The notes below the pieces were generated by a model. The model was not told the DNA's origin and searched no databases. It worked only from the letters and a program-made list of their open reading frames with translations. Below, in pieces: positions 1-7,163 of a stretch of 21,850 nucleotides of DNA (the stretch's first letter is position 1; every line of letters begins with the position of its first letter). A program made the position numbers and the translations under genes. The stretch lies in assembly GCA_938014245.1 (NCBI GenBank), contig CALLSD010000045.1, positions 1 to 21,850 of the forward strand, in the 5' to 3' direction. This stretch comes from an uncultured Actinomyces sp. (GTDB taxonomy: Bacteria > Actinomycetota > Actinomycetes > Actinomycetales > Actinomycetaceae).

Positions 1-56
1 AGCGCACCTGCTTTGCAAGCAGGGGGTTACGGGTTCGAGTCCCGTTAGCTCCACCA
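1..56 (+). tRNA. tRNA-Ala (anticodon UGC), 3' part
   Basis: The 5' end lies outside the window. Visible parts are the anticodon stem 7-11/19-23 around a 7-base loop with anticodon TGC at 14-16, the T stem 29-33/41-45 with loop TTCGAGT, the 3' acceptor strand 46-52, discriminator A53 and an encoded CCA at 54-56. The anticodon TGC reads alanine GCA codons. Confidence 0.93.
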
Positions 57-58
57 CC

Positions 59-88
59 AAAGGTCCAGCTTCGGCTGGGCCTTTTTGT
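59..88 (+). terminator. Rho-independent terminator of tRNA-Ala
   Basis: An 11-bp stem (59-69 with 74-84, one G-T pair) is closed by a TTCG tetraloop and followed by a short T run. It begins three bases after the tRNA CCA, so it should end the tRNA transcript. Confidence 0.85.
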
Positions 89-363
89 TGTCTACGGTGT
101 CTAGCTTGGTATTCGGAAACCGCGCATGTAGTACCGCGTTTAACACCGCACGTGGATACGGCGCATAGCGCATAGCTCGCCGCGAGATCACACGCACGTC
201 AGACGGTTTTAGCTCGTCCATTCCTGCTTTAGCTCGCTCACCTACCGTCTTAAAACGGCAATAGACCCGGAATGGGTGAGCTAAACCAGGAATGTGTGTG
301 GGGGGAGGGGGAGGGGAGGTGGCCTTCAGCCGGTGCTTACCCGCAGTGCTTACCCGGCAGTGT
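89..363. other. Non-coding interval between convergent tRNA-Ala and lipid kinase gene
   Basis: No convincing gene is seen here. The interval holds the palindrome at 219-294, a G-run tract at 300-322 (runs of 6, 5, 4, 2 and 2 G), and a near-tandem repeat in which GTGCTTACCCG occurs at 333-343 and again at 346-356. The short ORFs here have low-complexity or unpersuasive translations. Confidence 0.6.
219..294. repeat. Long imperfect palindrome (22-bp stem) with a nested small hairpin
   Basis: Bases 219-240 pair with 273-294 with one mismatch (227/286) and two wobble pairs. The left arm begins CATTCCTG and the right arm ends CAGGAATG. Inside is a second hairpin, CCGT 245-248 with ACGG 255-258. 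The word TTTAGCTC occurs at 208-215 and 228-235, and inverted at 278-285. There is no T run after the stem on either strand, so it is not a standard intrinsic terminator. It could be a miniature mobile or REP-like element, or a structured 3' end of the lipid kinase mRNA. Confidence 0.7.
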
Positions 364-1539
364 TCAGCCCGCGATCAACAGCGCGCCCTGATCGATACGC
401 ACACCAACTTTGCGCGAGCGACCGATAGCATCGCCATCGACCTCAACAATGGCAGCCTGATCCAAGGAAAGCTCGCCTTCCGTGAGCTGCCTAAATGACA
501 ACTCCGCGGGAGACGCGGGCATATTGACGGCCGGCAAGCCCAAGCTTTGCCCAAAGACCTTCAAGGACAGGTGTGCCCAGCCGACAATACCAACCTGCGT
601 ATCCACAGCGATGACATCGACTAAACCGTCATGCAAGGAAGCTTCGGGAGCCAAGGTTACGACCGGCAAATCACCGCAGTTTGCAAAGAGAACGCAACGG
701 GCAGTGAAGTGTGTCGACACATCACTGCCGTCAGCTCCCTTTCCCTTGAGGCGCGCACCCATGCGGGGCACATTAAGCGAGTTCACCGCTGAAATGACAT
801 AGGCCGCCCAGCCAATAGTTTTCTTAAGCTCGGGGTCCGTCTTCGACATTGTTTCGCCGTCAAAGCCCATCCCAGCCAAGGTCACAAAGGGGAACTCGTC
901 GTCCAAGGCCAGCGCGGCCTCGTCAGTGGAACGACGGGAATCCGAAGTCAAAGCGGAGAGCAGCTTTCCCTCGCATGGAAGGGAAAAGCGCTCCTCGGGG
1001 TCAATCATGCGAAGCCACGCCAAATCAACGCTGCGAGTGGACTCACCCAAAGCAACTGCCAGAGCATCGAGGGGAGAATCCAAGGGAAGCCCAAGATTGC
1101 GGGCCAAAACATTACCCGTGCCCTCGGGCAGGATGCCCATGCGAACACCGGTATGAGCCAGACCGGCGGCCACCGCGCGGACAGTTCCATCGCCGCCGGC
1201 TGCGATCACATGCGTCGCACCTGCGCGCACGGCCTTTCGTGCCTGAGAGACACCGGGATCTTCAATAGTGGTCTCGAGGAAGTGAATGTCTCGCACGCCA
1301 AGAGCGCGCGCATCCATGGTCACCGAATTGCGGAAAGCTTGGGGATCCTCGTGCTTGGAAGGATTAAAAACCACCCATGGGCGGATATTCTCAGCGATGC
1401 CCGGGGGAAGCGAAATCGCGGAACGATGCGCGCGGCGAGCACGAGATTGAATGAAGTATTTAGCACCAGCCGTCACGCCAGCGCCAGCGATTCCCGCAAG
1501 CGCAATCAAGTAGGGCGACGGTGGATGAAACTTACGCAT
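364..1539 (-). CDS. Diacylglycerol/lipid kinase family protein (DAGK catalytic domain)
   Basis: A 391-aa ATP-dependent lipid kinase of the DagK/YegS superfamily, expected to phosphorylate diacylglycerol or a related lipid at the inner face of the membrane. An N-terminal hydrophobic segment (about residues 8-28) would anchor it. The nucleotide-binding GGDGT is at 115-119, and the second family motif LPEGTGNVLARNL is at about 137-149. The reading frame stays open much further upstream into serS. I chose the ATG at 1539 because the domain and membrane segment begin just after it and a -10 element TACACT sits six bases upstream, which suggests a leaderless start. It is divergent from serS across an 80-bp gap. 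Substrate specificity cannot be read from the sequence. Confidence 0.88.
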   Translation of the reverse strand: MRKFHPPSPYLIALAGIAGAGVTAGAKYFIQSRARRAHRSAISLPPGIAENIRPWVVFNPSKHEDPQAFRNSVTMDARALGVRDIHFLETTIEDPGVSQARKAVRAGATHVIAAGGDGTVRAVAAGLAHTGVRMGILPEGTGNVLARNLGLPLDSPLDALAVALGESTRSVDLAWLRMIDPEERFSLPCEGKLLSALTSDSRRSTDEAALALDDEFPFVTLAGMGFDGETMSKTDPELKKTIGWAAYVISAVNSLNVPRMGARLKGKGADGSDVSTHFTARCVLFANCGDLPVVTLAPEASLHDGLVDVIAVDTQVGIVGWAHLSLKVFGQSLGLPAVNMPASPAELSFRQLTEGELSLDQAAIVEVDGDAIGRSRKVGVRIDQGALLIAG

Positions 1540-1545
1540 ACTGCA

Positions 1546-1551
1546 AGTGTA
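1546..1551 (-). promoter_or_regulatory. -10 element TACACT for the lipid kinase gene
   Basis: TACACT on the minus strand ends six bases before the ATG at 1539. With usual -10 to start-site spacing, transcription would begin at or next to the A of the ATG, giving a leaderless mRNA. No Shine-Dalgarno site is present. Confidence 0.6.
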
Positions 1552-1607
1552 AAGGGCACATCGGTGGACGCGGTGATATTCGTCGGCACTGACGCGGGTG
1601 CGTGAAC

Positions 1608-1613
1608 TAAGAT
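1608..1613 (+). promoter_or_regulatory. -10 element TAAGAT for serS
   Basis: TAAGAT ends six bases before the serS ATG at 1620, again predicting a leaderless transcript. No consensus -35 hexamer is obvious upstream. The divergent lipid kinase promoter lies about 56 bp away. Confidence 0.6.
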
Positions 1614-1619
1614 GGCCCC

Positions 1620-2900
1620 ATGATTGATGTGCGTGCATTGCGTGAAAACCCTGAGCCCGCCCGCGCCTCACAGCGCGCTCGCGGAGCTGACCCCGCCCTT
1701 GTTGACCAGATCCTCGAAGCCGACGTCGCCCGTCGCGAGGCCTTGCAATCTTTCGAGGCCCTGCGTGCGACCCAGAAAGAGGTCTCCAAGTCCGTGGGTC
1801 GCGCCTCAGCGGAGGAACGCCCTGCGATCCTTGCACGCGCAAAGGAACTTGCCGATGAGGTGAAGGCTGCCGAGGCCACTGCCAACGCTGCCGATGCCGA
1901 GGCCGATCGCCTGGCCCGCCTGCTCCCGAACCTCGTCCTCGACGGAGTTCCCGTCGGTGGCGAGGAAGACTTCGTCGTCCTGCGTCACGAGGGCCCCGCG
2001 CCTCGTGATTTCGCAAGCGAAGGCTTTGAACCCCAGGACCACCTGGCACTGGGTGAGGGCTTGGATGCCATCGACACTAAGCGCGGCGCGAAGGTGTCGG
2101 GTGCTCGCTTCTACTACCTCAAGGGTGTGGGCGCACGCCTCGAGCTTGCTCTCATGACCATGGCCATGGACCAGGCCGTTGCCAACGGTTTCGTGCCGAT
2201 GATGACCCCGACCCTGGTGACCCCGCAGGTCATGGGCGGTACCGGCTTCCTCAACGAGCACTCCGAAGAGATCTACTACCTGCCCGCCGATGACCTGTAC
2301 CTGACGGGCACCTCTGAGGTTGCGCTCGCCGGCTACCACGCCGATGAGATCCTTGACCTCAGCGCCGGCCCCAAGCGCTACATGGGTTGGTCGACCTGCT
2401 ACCGTCGCGAGGCCGGTTCGGCTGGTAAGGATACGCGTGGCATTATTCGCGTCCACCAGTTCAACAAGGCTGAAATGTTCAGCTTCTGCCGTCCGGAAGA
2501 TGCAGAAGAAGAGCACGCACGCTTCCTCGCGTGGGAAGAAGAGATGCTCGCTAAGGTCGAGCTGCCCTATCGAGTGATCGACACGGCCGCCGGTGACCTT
2601 GGCACTTCTGCTGCTCGTAAGTTTGACTGCGAGGCCTGGTTGCCCACTCAGGAGCGCTACATGGAGGTCACTTCGACCTCGAATTGCACGACTTTCCAGG
2701 CACGTCGCCTGGGTATTCGTGAGCGTCGCGAGGATGGCATGGCCGCCGTGGCCACACTCAATGGCACTCTTGCCACCACCCGCTGGCTGGTTGCGATTCT
2801 TGAGAATCACCAGCAGGCCGATGGTTCGGTTCGCGTTCCCGAGGCCATGCGCCCCTATTTGGGTGGCCTCGAGGTTCTTGAGCCTGTTGCCGCAAAGTAA
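1620..2900 (+). CDS. serS: Seryl-tRNA synthetase
   Basis: A 426-aa class II aminoacyl-tRNA synthetase that charges tRNA-Ser (and tRNA-Sec where present) with serine in the cytosol. The N-terminal tRNA-binding region, about residues 27-100, is Ala/Glu/Lys-rich and reads as the expected antiparallel coiled coil. The core carries the serine-binding TSE (231-233), motif 2 around 257-287 (TCYRREAGSAGKDTRG, then HQFNKAEMF) and motif 3 at about 381-398 (NGTLATTRWLVAILENHQ). Length is typical. The ATG at 1620 gives the usual MIDVRALREN start and lies just after a -10 element. The HAD gene begins nine bases after the stop, so the two are probably co-transcribed. Confidence 0.97.
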   Translation: MIDVRALRENPEPARASQRARGADPALVDQILEADVARREALQSFEALRATQKEVSKSVGRASAEERPAILARAKELADEVKAAEATANAADAEADRLARLLPNLVLDGVPVGGEEDFVVLRHEGPAPRDFASEGFEPQDHLALGEGLDAIDTKRGAKVSGARFYYLKGVGARLELALMTMAMDQAVANGFVPMMTPTLVTPQVMGGTGFLNEHSEEIYYLPADDLYLTGTSEVALAGYHADEILDLSAGPKRYMGWSTCYRREAGSAGKDTRGIIRVHQFNKAEMFSFCRPEDAEEEHARFLAWEEEMLAKVELPYRVIDTAAGDLGTSAARKFDCEAWLPTQERYMEVTSTSNCTTFQARRLGIRERREDGMAAVATLNGTLATTRWLVAILENHQQADGSVRVPEAMRPYLGGLEVLEPVAAK

Positions 2901-2909
2901 CGAGGCTGC

Positions 2910-3818
2910 GTGACCAGCTATTTGACGGCGCCGCTGAGCGGTGAGGCTCCCCGTCCTTTCGAGGAGCTGGTGGAGGAGGCGCTCAATGCGCTTCCGTCCA
3001 CTTTTCCGCGTGATATCACGCAGGTGATGGTCGCCCTTGACATCGATGGGACGATTTTGAGTCCCAGCGGTGCCAGCGCACAGGTCGTTGAATCAATTGC
3101 GGCGCTCAGCCGTGCCGGTGCGCAGGTCGTTATCGCGACCGGTCGCTCAATGGGTGCGGTCCTGCCCGTTCTCCCGCTACTGGGTTTCCGTCGCGGGTGG
3201 ATTGTCGCGTCCAATGGTGCGGTTCTTGCTCGCGTTCACGAGGCCGGTTATGAAATTGTGCATCGCCACGAGTTTTTACCCGCCGAGGTGATCGATGAGG
3301 CGTTAAAGACTCTTCCGCATGCACGTTTCGCCGTCGAAGACCGTCAGCTGCGCCTGGTTTCAACCGGCTTCCCTGAAGGGGAGATCGTTGAAGACACTGA
3401 GTTGGTGAGTATCGACGAACTCAAAGCGATGCGCACGCCGAAGCTTGTCATTCGCGAGCCCGCTTTGGATCGCGATGCTTTCGAAAGCATCTTGTGTGCC
3501 CTGCCCTTTGCGAAGACTCATGAGGTTTTCGTCGGCTGGACCTCCTGGGCTGATATCAGTTCACTCGGGGTGACGAAAGCCAGCGGACTTGATGAACTCC
3601 GACGGGATCTCTCGCTTCCCGTCGAAGGAAGTGTCGCCATTGGCGATGGCACGAACGACATTGCCATGATCGAGTGGGCGGCCTTCGGGGTTGCTATGGG
3701 CGGCGCCACCGAGGAGATTCGCGTCCACAGCGATTTCGTTGCGGCAGCAGTCGAAAACGATGGCGCGGCCGCCATCATGCAGGCGATTTTGCGCTGGTGC
3801 GCAGCCACGGCCTCGTGA
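2910..3818 (+). CDS. Cof-type HAD-superfamily hydrolase
   Basis: A 302-aa phosphatase of the HAD superfamily, Cof/IIB subfamily, acting on small phosphorylated metabolites in the cytosol; the substrate is unknown. Motif I is DIDGT at 44-48 with nucleophile D44 and acid/base D46. Motif II is ATGRS with T76, motif III is K223, and motif IV is GDGTND at 245-250. The cap domain lies between motifs II and III, as in Cof proteins. The start is GTG at 2910, nine bases after the serS stop; a weak GAGG at 2902-2905 is the only ribosome-binding hint. Translation is probably coupled to serS. About 35 residues precede the HAD fold, so a later start cannot be excluded. Confidence 0.88.
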   Translation: MTSYLTAPLSGEAPRPFEELVEEALNALPSTFPRDITQVMVALDIDGTILSPSGASAQVVESIAALSRAGAQVVIATGRSMGAVLPVLPLLGFRRGWIVASNGAVLARVHEAGYEIVHRHEFLPAEVIDEALKTLPHARFAVEDRQLRLVSTGFPEGEIVEDTELVSIDELKAMRTPKLVIREPALDRDAFESILCALPFAKTHEVFVGWTSWADISSLGVTKASGLDELRRDLSLPVEGSVAIGDGTNDIAMIEWAAFGVAMGGATEEIRVHSDFVAAAVENDGAAAIMQAILRWCAATAS

Positions 3819-3834
3819 ATGCTGGGAAAACCGC

Positions 3835-3840
3835 TACGAT
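3835..3840 (+). promoter_or_regulatory. -10 element TACGAT for the DUF5926 gene
   Basis: TACGAT ends six bases before the ATG at 3847, with no Shine-Dalgarno site. It lies in the 28-bp gap after the HAD gene, so the DUF5926 gene probably has its own leaderless promoter as well as any readthrough. Confidence 0.55.
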
Positions 3841-3846
3841 AGCCCC

Positions 3847-4728
3847 ATGGGAAAAGCCTCACGTCGTAAAAAAGTAGCAGTCAGTGCGGATCAACCGGCA
3901 TACCGCCCCCCGATCCCCTTCGTGGAACGTCCTTTTGAAGGACTTCCCAACGAAGTCGAACTGGTCGCAATGCGCGAAATCATCCCCTGCGCAACGCTGA
4001 GCGGTCGCACCACTGAAGAACACGGCGGTGCGGACTTCGACATCGTTACCCTGCTGCCCGATGGCCATCCCGCAATGATTCGCCCCGATGGACGTATCCT
4101 TGTTGGCCTGCAGACTCGTTCGAACTCAGGCGATCTCTCACACGACGTTGCCGCAGCACTCTTGGCCGCCCTCCAAGCGCAGTCTGATGGCGTCGACGGC
4201 GTCATCGACATTGATGTGCGCGAACCCGCCCCTCGCCTTCAGGACATTGTTGATCCGAAGGCATTTGGCGATATGGAGATCGTTGCCGATTTCGGTTATT
4301 GGTTTGACCCGAATCAGGAACTCACCCCCGAAATGCGCGATGCTCTTGAGCAGAACCGCGCCGACGTTGTTCCCACCGCTGCGGTACCCGGCACCGAAGG
4401 CATGTACTGGTGCGAAATGAACCGCAACTTCGTCCGCTACGTTTCGGACGCCCCCGAACACAAGCTCTTCGACGCATTGGCACGCCTGCAGGCAGCTGGA
4501 AATGCCCGATTGGGAGAAGGCTCTCGTTTCGTCGGTGCATTCCGCGCATGCGGTCTGGCAATCCCGGTTTTTGAACTCGCTGAGGGCGCTTCTGCAGAAG
4601 ATGTTGCCGCAGATGCGAAGGCTCTTGCGGAAAACGTTGAGAAGGCACTGAAGGAAACCACCCCGCTGAGTGCAGACGAACGTCGCGCGCGCCAGGGCCT
4701 CGTTTCACGCCAGGTGACGATCCGCTAA
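3847..4728 (+). CDS. DUF5926 family protein
   Basis: A 293-aa soluble protein of unknown function. The basic N-terminus MGKASRRKK, followed by a proline-rich segment (about 19-31) and the FEGLPNEVELVAMREIIP stretch (30-47), matches my memory of the actinobacterial DUF5926 family; I could not check this by search. No catalytic motif or membrane segment is evident, and the C-terminus is a helix-prone Ala/Glu/Lys region. The ATG at 3847 was chosen over upstream in-frame starts because those run through the HAD gene, and because of the -10 element at 3835-3840. It is followed after 35 bases by the glycosyltransferase gene. Confidence 0.75.
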   Translation: MGKASRRKKVAVSADQPAYRPPIPFVERPFEGLPNEVELVAMREIIPCATLSGRTTEEHGGADFDIVTLLPDGHPAMIRPDGRILVGLQTRSNSGDLSHDVAAALLAALQAQSDGVDGVIDIDVREPAPRLQDIVDPKAFGDMEIVADFGYWFDPNQELTPEMRDALEQNRADVVPTAAVPGTEGMYWCEMNRNFVRYVSDAPEHKLFDALARLQAAGNARLGEGSRFVGAFRACGLAIPVFELAEGASAEDVAADAKALAENVEKALKETTPLSADERRARQGLVSRQVTIR

Positions 4729-4751
4729 GGGGTCGAACGGGAAGCTCGGGA

Positions 4752-4757
4752 TAAACT
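4752..4757 (+). promoter_or_regulatory. -10 element TAAACT for the glycosyltransferase gene
   Basis: TAAACT ends six bases before the GTG at 4764, predicting a leaderless mRNA beginning with GTG. No Shine-Dalgarno site is seen. Confidence 0.55.
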
Positions 4758-4763
4758 AGCAGG

Positions 4764-5615
4764 GTGACTCCCGTTCAATCCGTCGAACCCTCACCTTCCC
4801 AGAAGGTCGCTGCGATCATCTGTGCCCACAATGTTGGCCGCCAGATCGCCTCAACTGTTCGTGCATGCCGTGCAATCCCGGGCGTTGACCTGCTGATTGT
4901 CATTGACGACGGCTCGGACGACGACACCGGGAAGTATGCGCGCGCCGCCGGTGCGGTTGTCGTCCGCCATTCCGTTCCCCGAGGCCGGGCCTCGGCACGC
5001 GAAACGGGCGTCAAGGTTGCCGCGATGCGCGACCGCGTGGACGCACCCGGTCGACACATTCTCTTTCTCTCGGGAGATCTAGGGGAGAGCGCCGTGGATG
5101 CGGCTTTCCTTGTCGAGGCCATTTCCAGTGGCCGCGCGGACCTTGCCTGCGCTGTTCCCGCGGGCCTCGGCAGCGAAGATCCGAGCAGTGCGCGTAAAGA
5201 GACCGCCGCGCAACGCCTCGCACACAATACGATTCGGCGCCAAACGGGTTGGGATTCTCAGGCACCCCTGTCCGAACAGCTGTGCATTACCCGCGAGGCG
5301 CTCAACGCGATCATGCCTTTCGCCAATGGCTACGGCCTTGAATTGGACATGAAGGTCCGACTGCTTGCCCTGGGGATGACCGCTATCGAATTGCCCTGCG
5401 CTTTCGAGCACACAGGTGATGATCACAGCTTGGTCGCTCTAAACCGGCCGGCGAGCCTAGCCGATGTCGCATGGACCTCGACGATGCTTGCGTTGCGTAA
5501 AGTCCGCCTCCGTCGACGCTATCGCACTCCTGTTTCGGCCCAGCGCGTGGGCATTCCCTTCCCAGATCCCGAACACACTCCCGTTTCCCAATCACGCACA
5601 GGAGAAGTCAGTTAA
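4764..5615 (+). CDS. Family 2 glycosyltransferase (GT-A fold)
   Basis: A 283-aa nucleotide-sugar-dependent glycosyltransferase, probably cytosolic or membrane-associated. The N-terminal strand VAAIICAHN (15-23), the DDGSDDDT stretch (48-55) and the SGDL segment (103-106) in the usual DXD region mark a GT2 nucleotide-binding domain. The arrangement resembles actinobacterial glucosyl-3-phosphoglycerate synthase-like and polyprenyl-phosphate mannosyltransferase-like enzymes, but the acceptor cannot be told. The GTG start is supported by the -10 element and by the domain starting soon after. Its stop overlaps the start of the DUF2079 gene by one base, so the two are one operon and may act on the same glycan or lipid-linked sugar. 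Confidence 0.82.
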   Translation: MTPVQSVEPSPSQKVAAIICAHNVGRQIASTVRACRAIPGVDLLIVIDDGSDDDTGKYARAAGAVVVRHSVPRGRASARETGVKVAAMRDRVDAPGRHILFLSGDLGESAVDAAFLVEAISSGRADLACAVPAGLGSEDPSSARKETAAQRLAHNTIRRQTGWDSQAPLSEQLCITREALNAIMPFANGYGLELDMKVRLLALGMTAIELPCAFEHTGDDHSLVALNRPASLADVAWTSTMLALRKVRLRRRYRTPVSAQRVGIPFPDPEHTPVSQSRTGEVS

Positions 5616-7069
5616 TGTCTGAAAAAGGTACCCGTCGGCACCCCTTAGAGTTGCTTTCGGCTTATCTTCCCGCGGCCCTGTCGGTTGTTCTCGGTGCCTG
5701 CTTATACATCACCTTCTCTGTGGGGCAGTGGCGCTCGCTCGATGTTCCCTCGTGGGACTTGGCGATTTTCACCGAGGCCGCGAAATCCTATAGTCACTTC
5801 CAGGCACCGATCGTTCCTGTCAAAGGACCCGGATACAACCTGCTGGGTGATCACTTCCACCCGATTTTGGTGCTTTTGGGGCCGATCTATCGCTTCTTCC
5901 CCTCAGGATTGACCCTGCTGGTTGTTCAAGATCTTCTGATTGCGGTTTCAGCGTGGCCGCTGGTTCGCCTCGCGACAAAGCAGGTGGGATGGCTCCTCGC
6001 TTCGATTATCGGAATCGGCTACGTGACCGCATGGGGTTTCCAAGGCGCTGTTGCATCCCAATTCCACGAAATCGCCTTCGCGCTCCCCATGCTTGCGTGG
6101 GCCTCGGCCGCTTTCGTTGAGGGCCGTTGGGTGGCAACGATGGCGTGGTCTGCGCCGCTTGTTCTGGTCAAGGAAGACCTTGGCCTCACCATCATGATGA
6201 TCGGCTTGATTCTGTCGTGGCGAGGAAAGGACTCGATCAAGAGCTTCGCCTACCCGCTGTTCTTTGCGGCTTTCGGAGTCATCGCTTTCGTCGTGACGAT
6301 TAAGCTCCTTCTGCCCGCTTTTAACGCTTCAGGAACCTGGGCTTACAGCCTCGATGGTTCGCAGGGCCGCGGAAACGTCACCTTGATCGAGAGGGCTCTG
6401 TGGCCCTCACAAAAGTTCGGTGTGATTGCCATGGCTGTCTTGGGTGCGGGGATTATTGGTCTGGCCTCGCCCTGGTTCTGGGTGATTCTACCGACCATCG
6501 CATGGCGTTTCCTCGGTTCTGTCGACTACTACTGGGATTGGAAGCACTGGCACTACAACGCAATTTTGGTGCCGATCCTTCTGGGTGCGCTCTTGGATGC
6601 TCACCGCAGGTGGAGTGAGCGCGAGCAATCTGATATTTCACGAGGCCTGGGCTGGGTGATGAGCCGACAGCGTCCCTTCGTCGCCACGGTTGCCTTGGCG
6701 ATTCCATGTGCGGCAGCGCTCATCACCGCTCCGCAGCTTCCCATGTGGAAGATGACGAACCCCGGGTTTGGAGCAGTGAGCCCGAGGATGGCTCAGGTCG
6801 AAGAGATCAATTCATTGATCCCGGAAAACGCTAATGTTGAAACGGATCTGACCCTGCTCGCCTATCTGATCCCCGATCATGAGGTCTATTGGGTGGGATC
6901 CGCGAAGGATGTTGCCGTGGATTACGTTGTTGTTGATCAGCGCGGTGCTGCGTGGGGAGAGCAGAAGAACGTTGAGGCGGTTTCCTACGCGCAAGGAGCA
7001 CACCCCGGTTCCACCTATAAGTTGATTTACAACTCGGGCGGTTTCCAGGTCGCTCAGCGCGTCAACTAG
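5615..7069 (+). CDS. DUF2079 family polytopic membrane protein
   Basis: A 484-aa integral membrane protein with about ten hydrophobic segments, starting near residue 17. The DUF2079 family pattern is visible: a conserved acidic pair region WDLAIF (47-52) followed by LGDHFHPIL (77-85), then QFHEIAF further on. Such proteins look like GT-C fold glycosyltransferases that use polyprenyl-linked sugars, but their function is unproven. A strong ribosome-binding site, AGGAGAAG, lies at 5600-5607. The ATG overlaps the TAA of the upstream glycosyltransferase (TAATG). A hairpin at 7116-7144 ends the unit. The pairing with a GT2 enzyme suggests the GT2 makes a lipid-linked sugar that this protein uses outside the membrane; this is inference. 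Confidence 0.85.
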   Translation: MSEKGTRRHPLELLSAYLPAALSVVLGACLYITFSVGQWRSLDVPSWDLAIFTEAAKSYSHFQAPIVPVKGPGYNLLGDHFHPILVLLGPIYRFFPSGLTLLVVQDLLIAVSAWPLVRLATKQVGWLLASIIGIGYVTAWGFQGAVASQFHEIAFALPMLAWASAAFVEGRWVATMAWSAPLVLVKEDLGLTIMMIGLILSWRGKDSIKSFAYPLFFAAFGVIAFVVTIKLLLPAFNASGTWAYSLDGSQGRGNVTLIERALWPSQKFGVIAMAVLGAGIIGLASPWFWVILPTIAWRFLGSVDYYWDWKHWHYNAILVPILLGALLDAHRRWSEREQSDISRGLGWVMSRQRPFVATVALAIPCAAALITAPQLPMWKMTNPGFGAVSPRMAQVEEINSLIPENANVETDLTLLAYLIPDHEVYWVGSAKDVAVDYVVVDQRGAAWGEQKNVEAVSYAQGAHPGSTYKLIYNSGGFQVAQRVN

Positions 7070-7115
7070 AAACGTTCATGTGAATTGATTGAGCGTCATA
7101 TCAGTCAAGACACAC

Positions 7116-7144
7116 GGTGCCCCCGCGAAAATCGCGGGGGCACC
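7116..7144. terminator. Hairpin between convergent DUF2079 and copA genes
   Basis: A perfect 13-bp GC-rich stem (7116-7128 with 7132-7144) has a loop of three A. It lies 46 bases after the DUF2079 stop and 19 bases after the copA stop on the other strand. No T run follows on either side, but stem strength and position fit a two-way terminator. Confidence 0.7.
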
Positions 7145-7163
7145 TGCATGAGAGTGATACTTT

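Noticed and set aside
300..322. Stable three-layer G-quadruplex
   Set aside because: Only three runs of three or more G are separate; a fourth would need the six-G run to fold back with no loop, so a strong claim is not justified.
1540..2049. N-terminal extension of the lipid kinase frame into serS on the minus strand
   Set aside because: It is antisense to serS, has arginine- and glycine-rich shadow composition, and a -10 element and membrane segment mark the start at 1539.
1806..2810. 334-aa minus-strand open frame inside serS
   Set aside because: It is fully antisense to a confidently assigned synthetase and shows no recognisable domain; high-GC genes often leave such open shadows.
3691..3846. 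Upstream extension of the DUF5926 frame
   Set aside because: It overlaps the end of the HAD gene, and the MGKASRRKK start is the family start and follows a -10 element.
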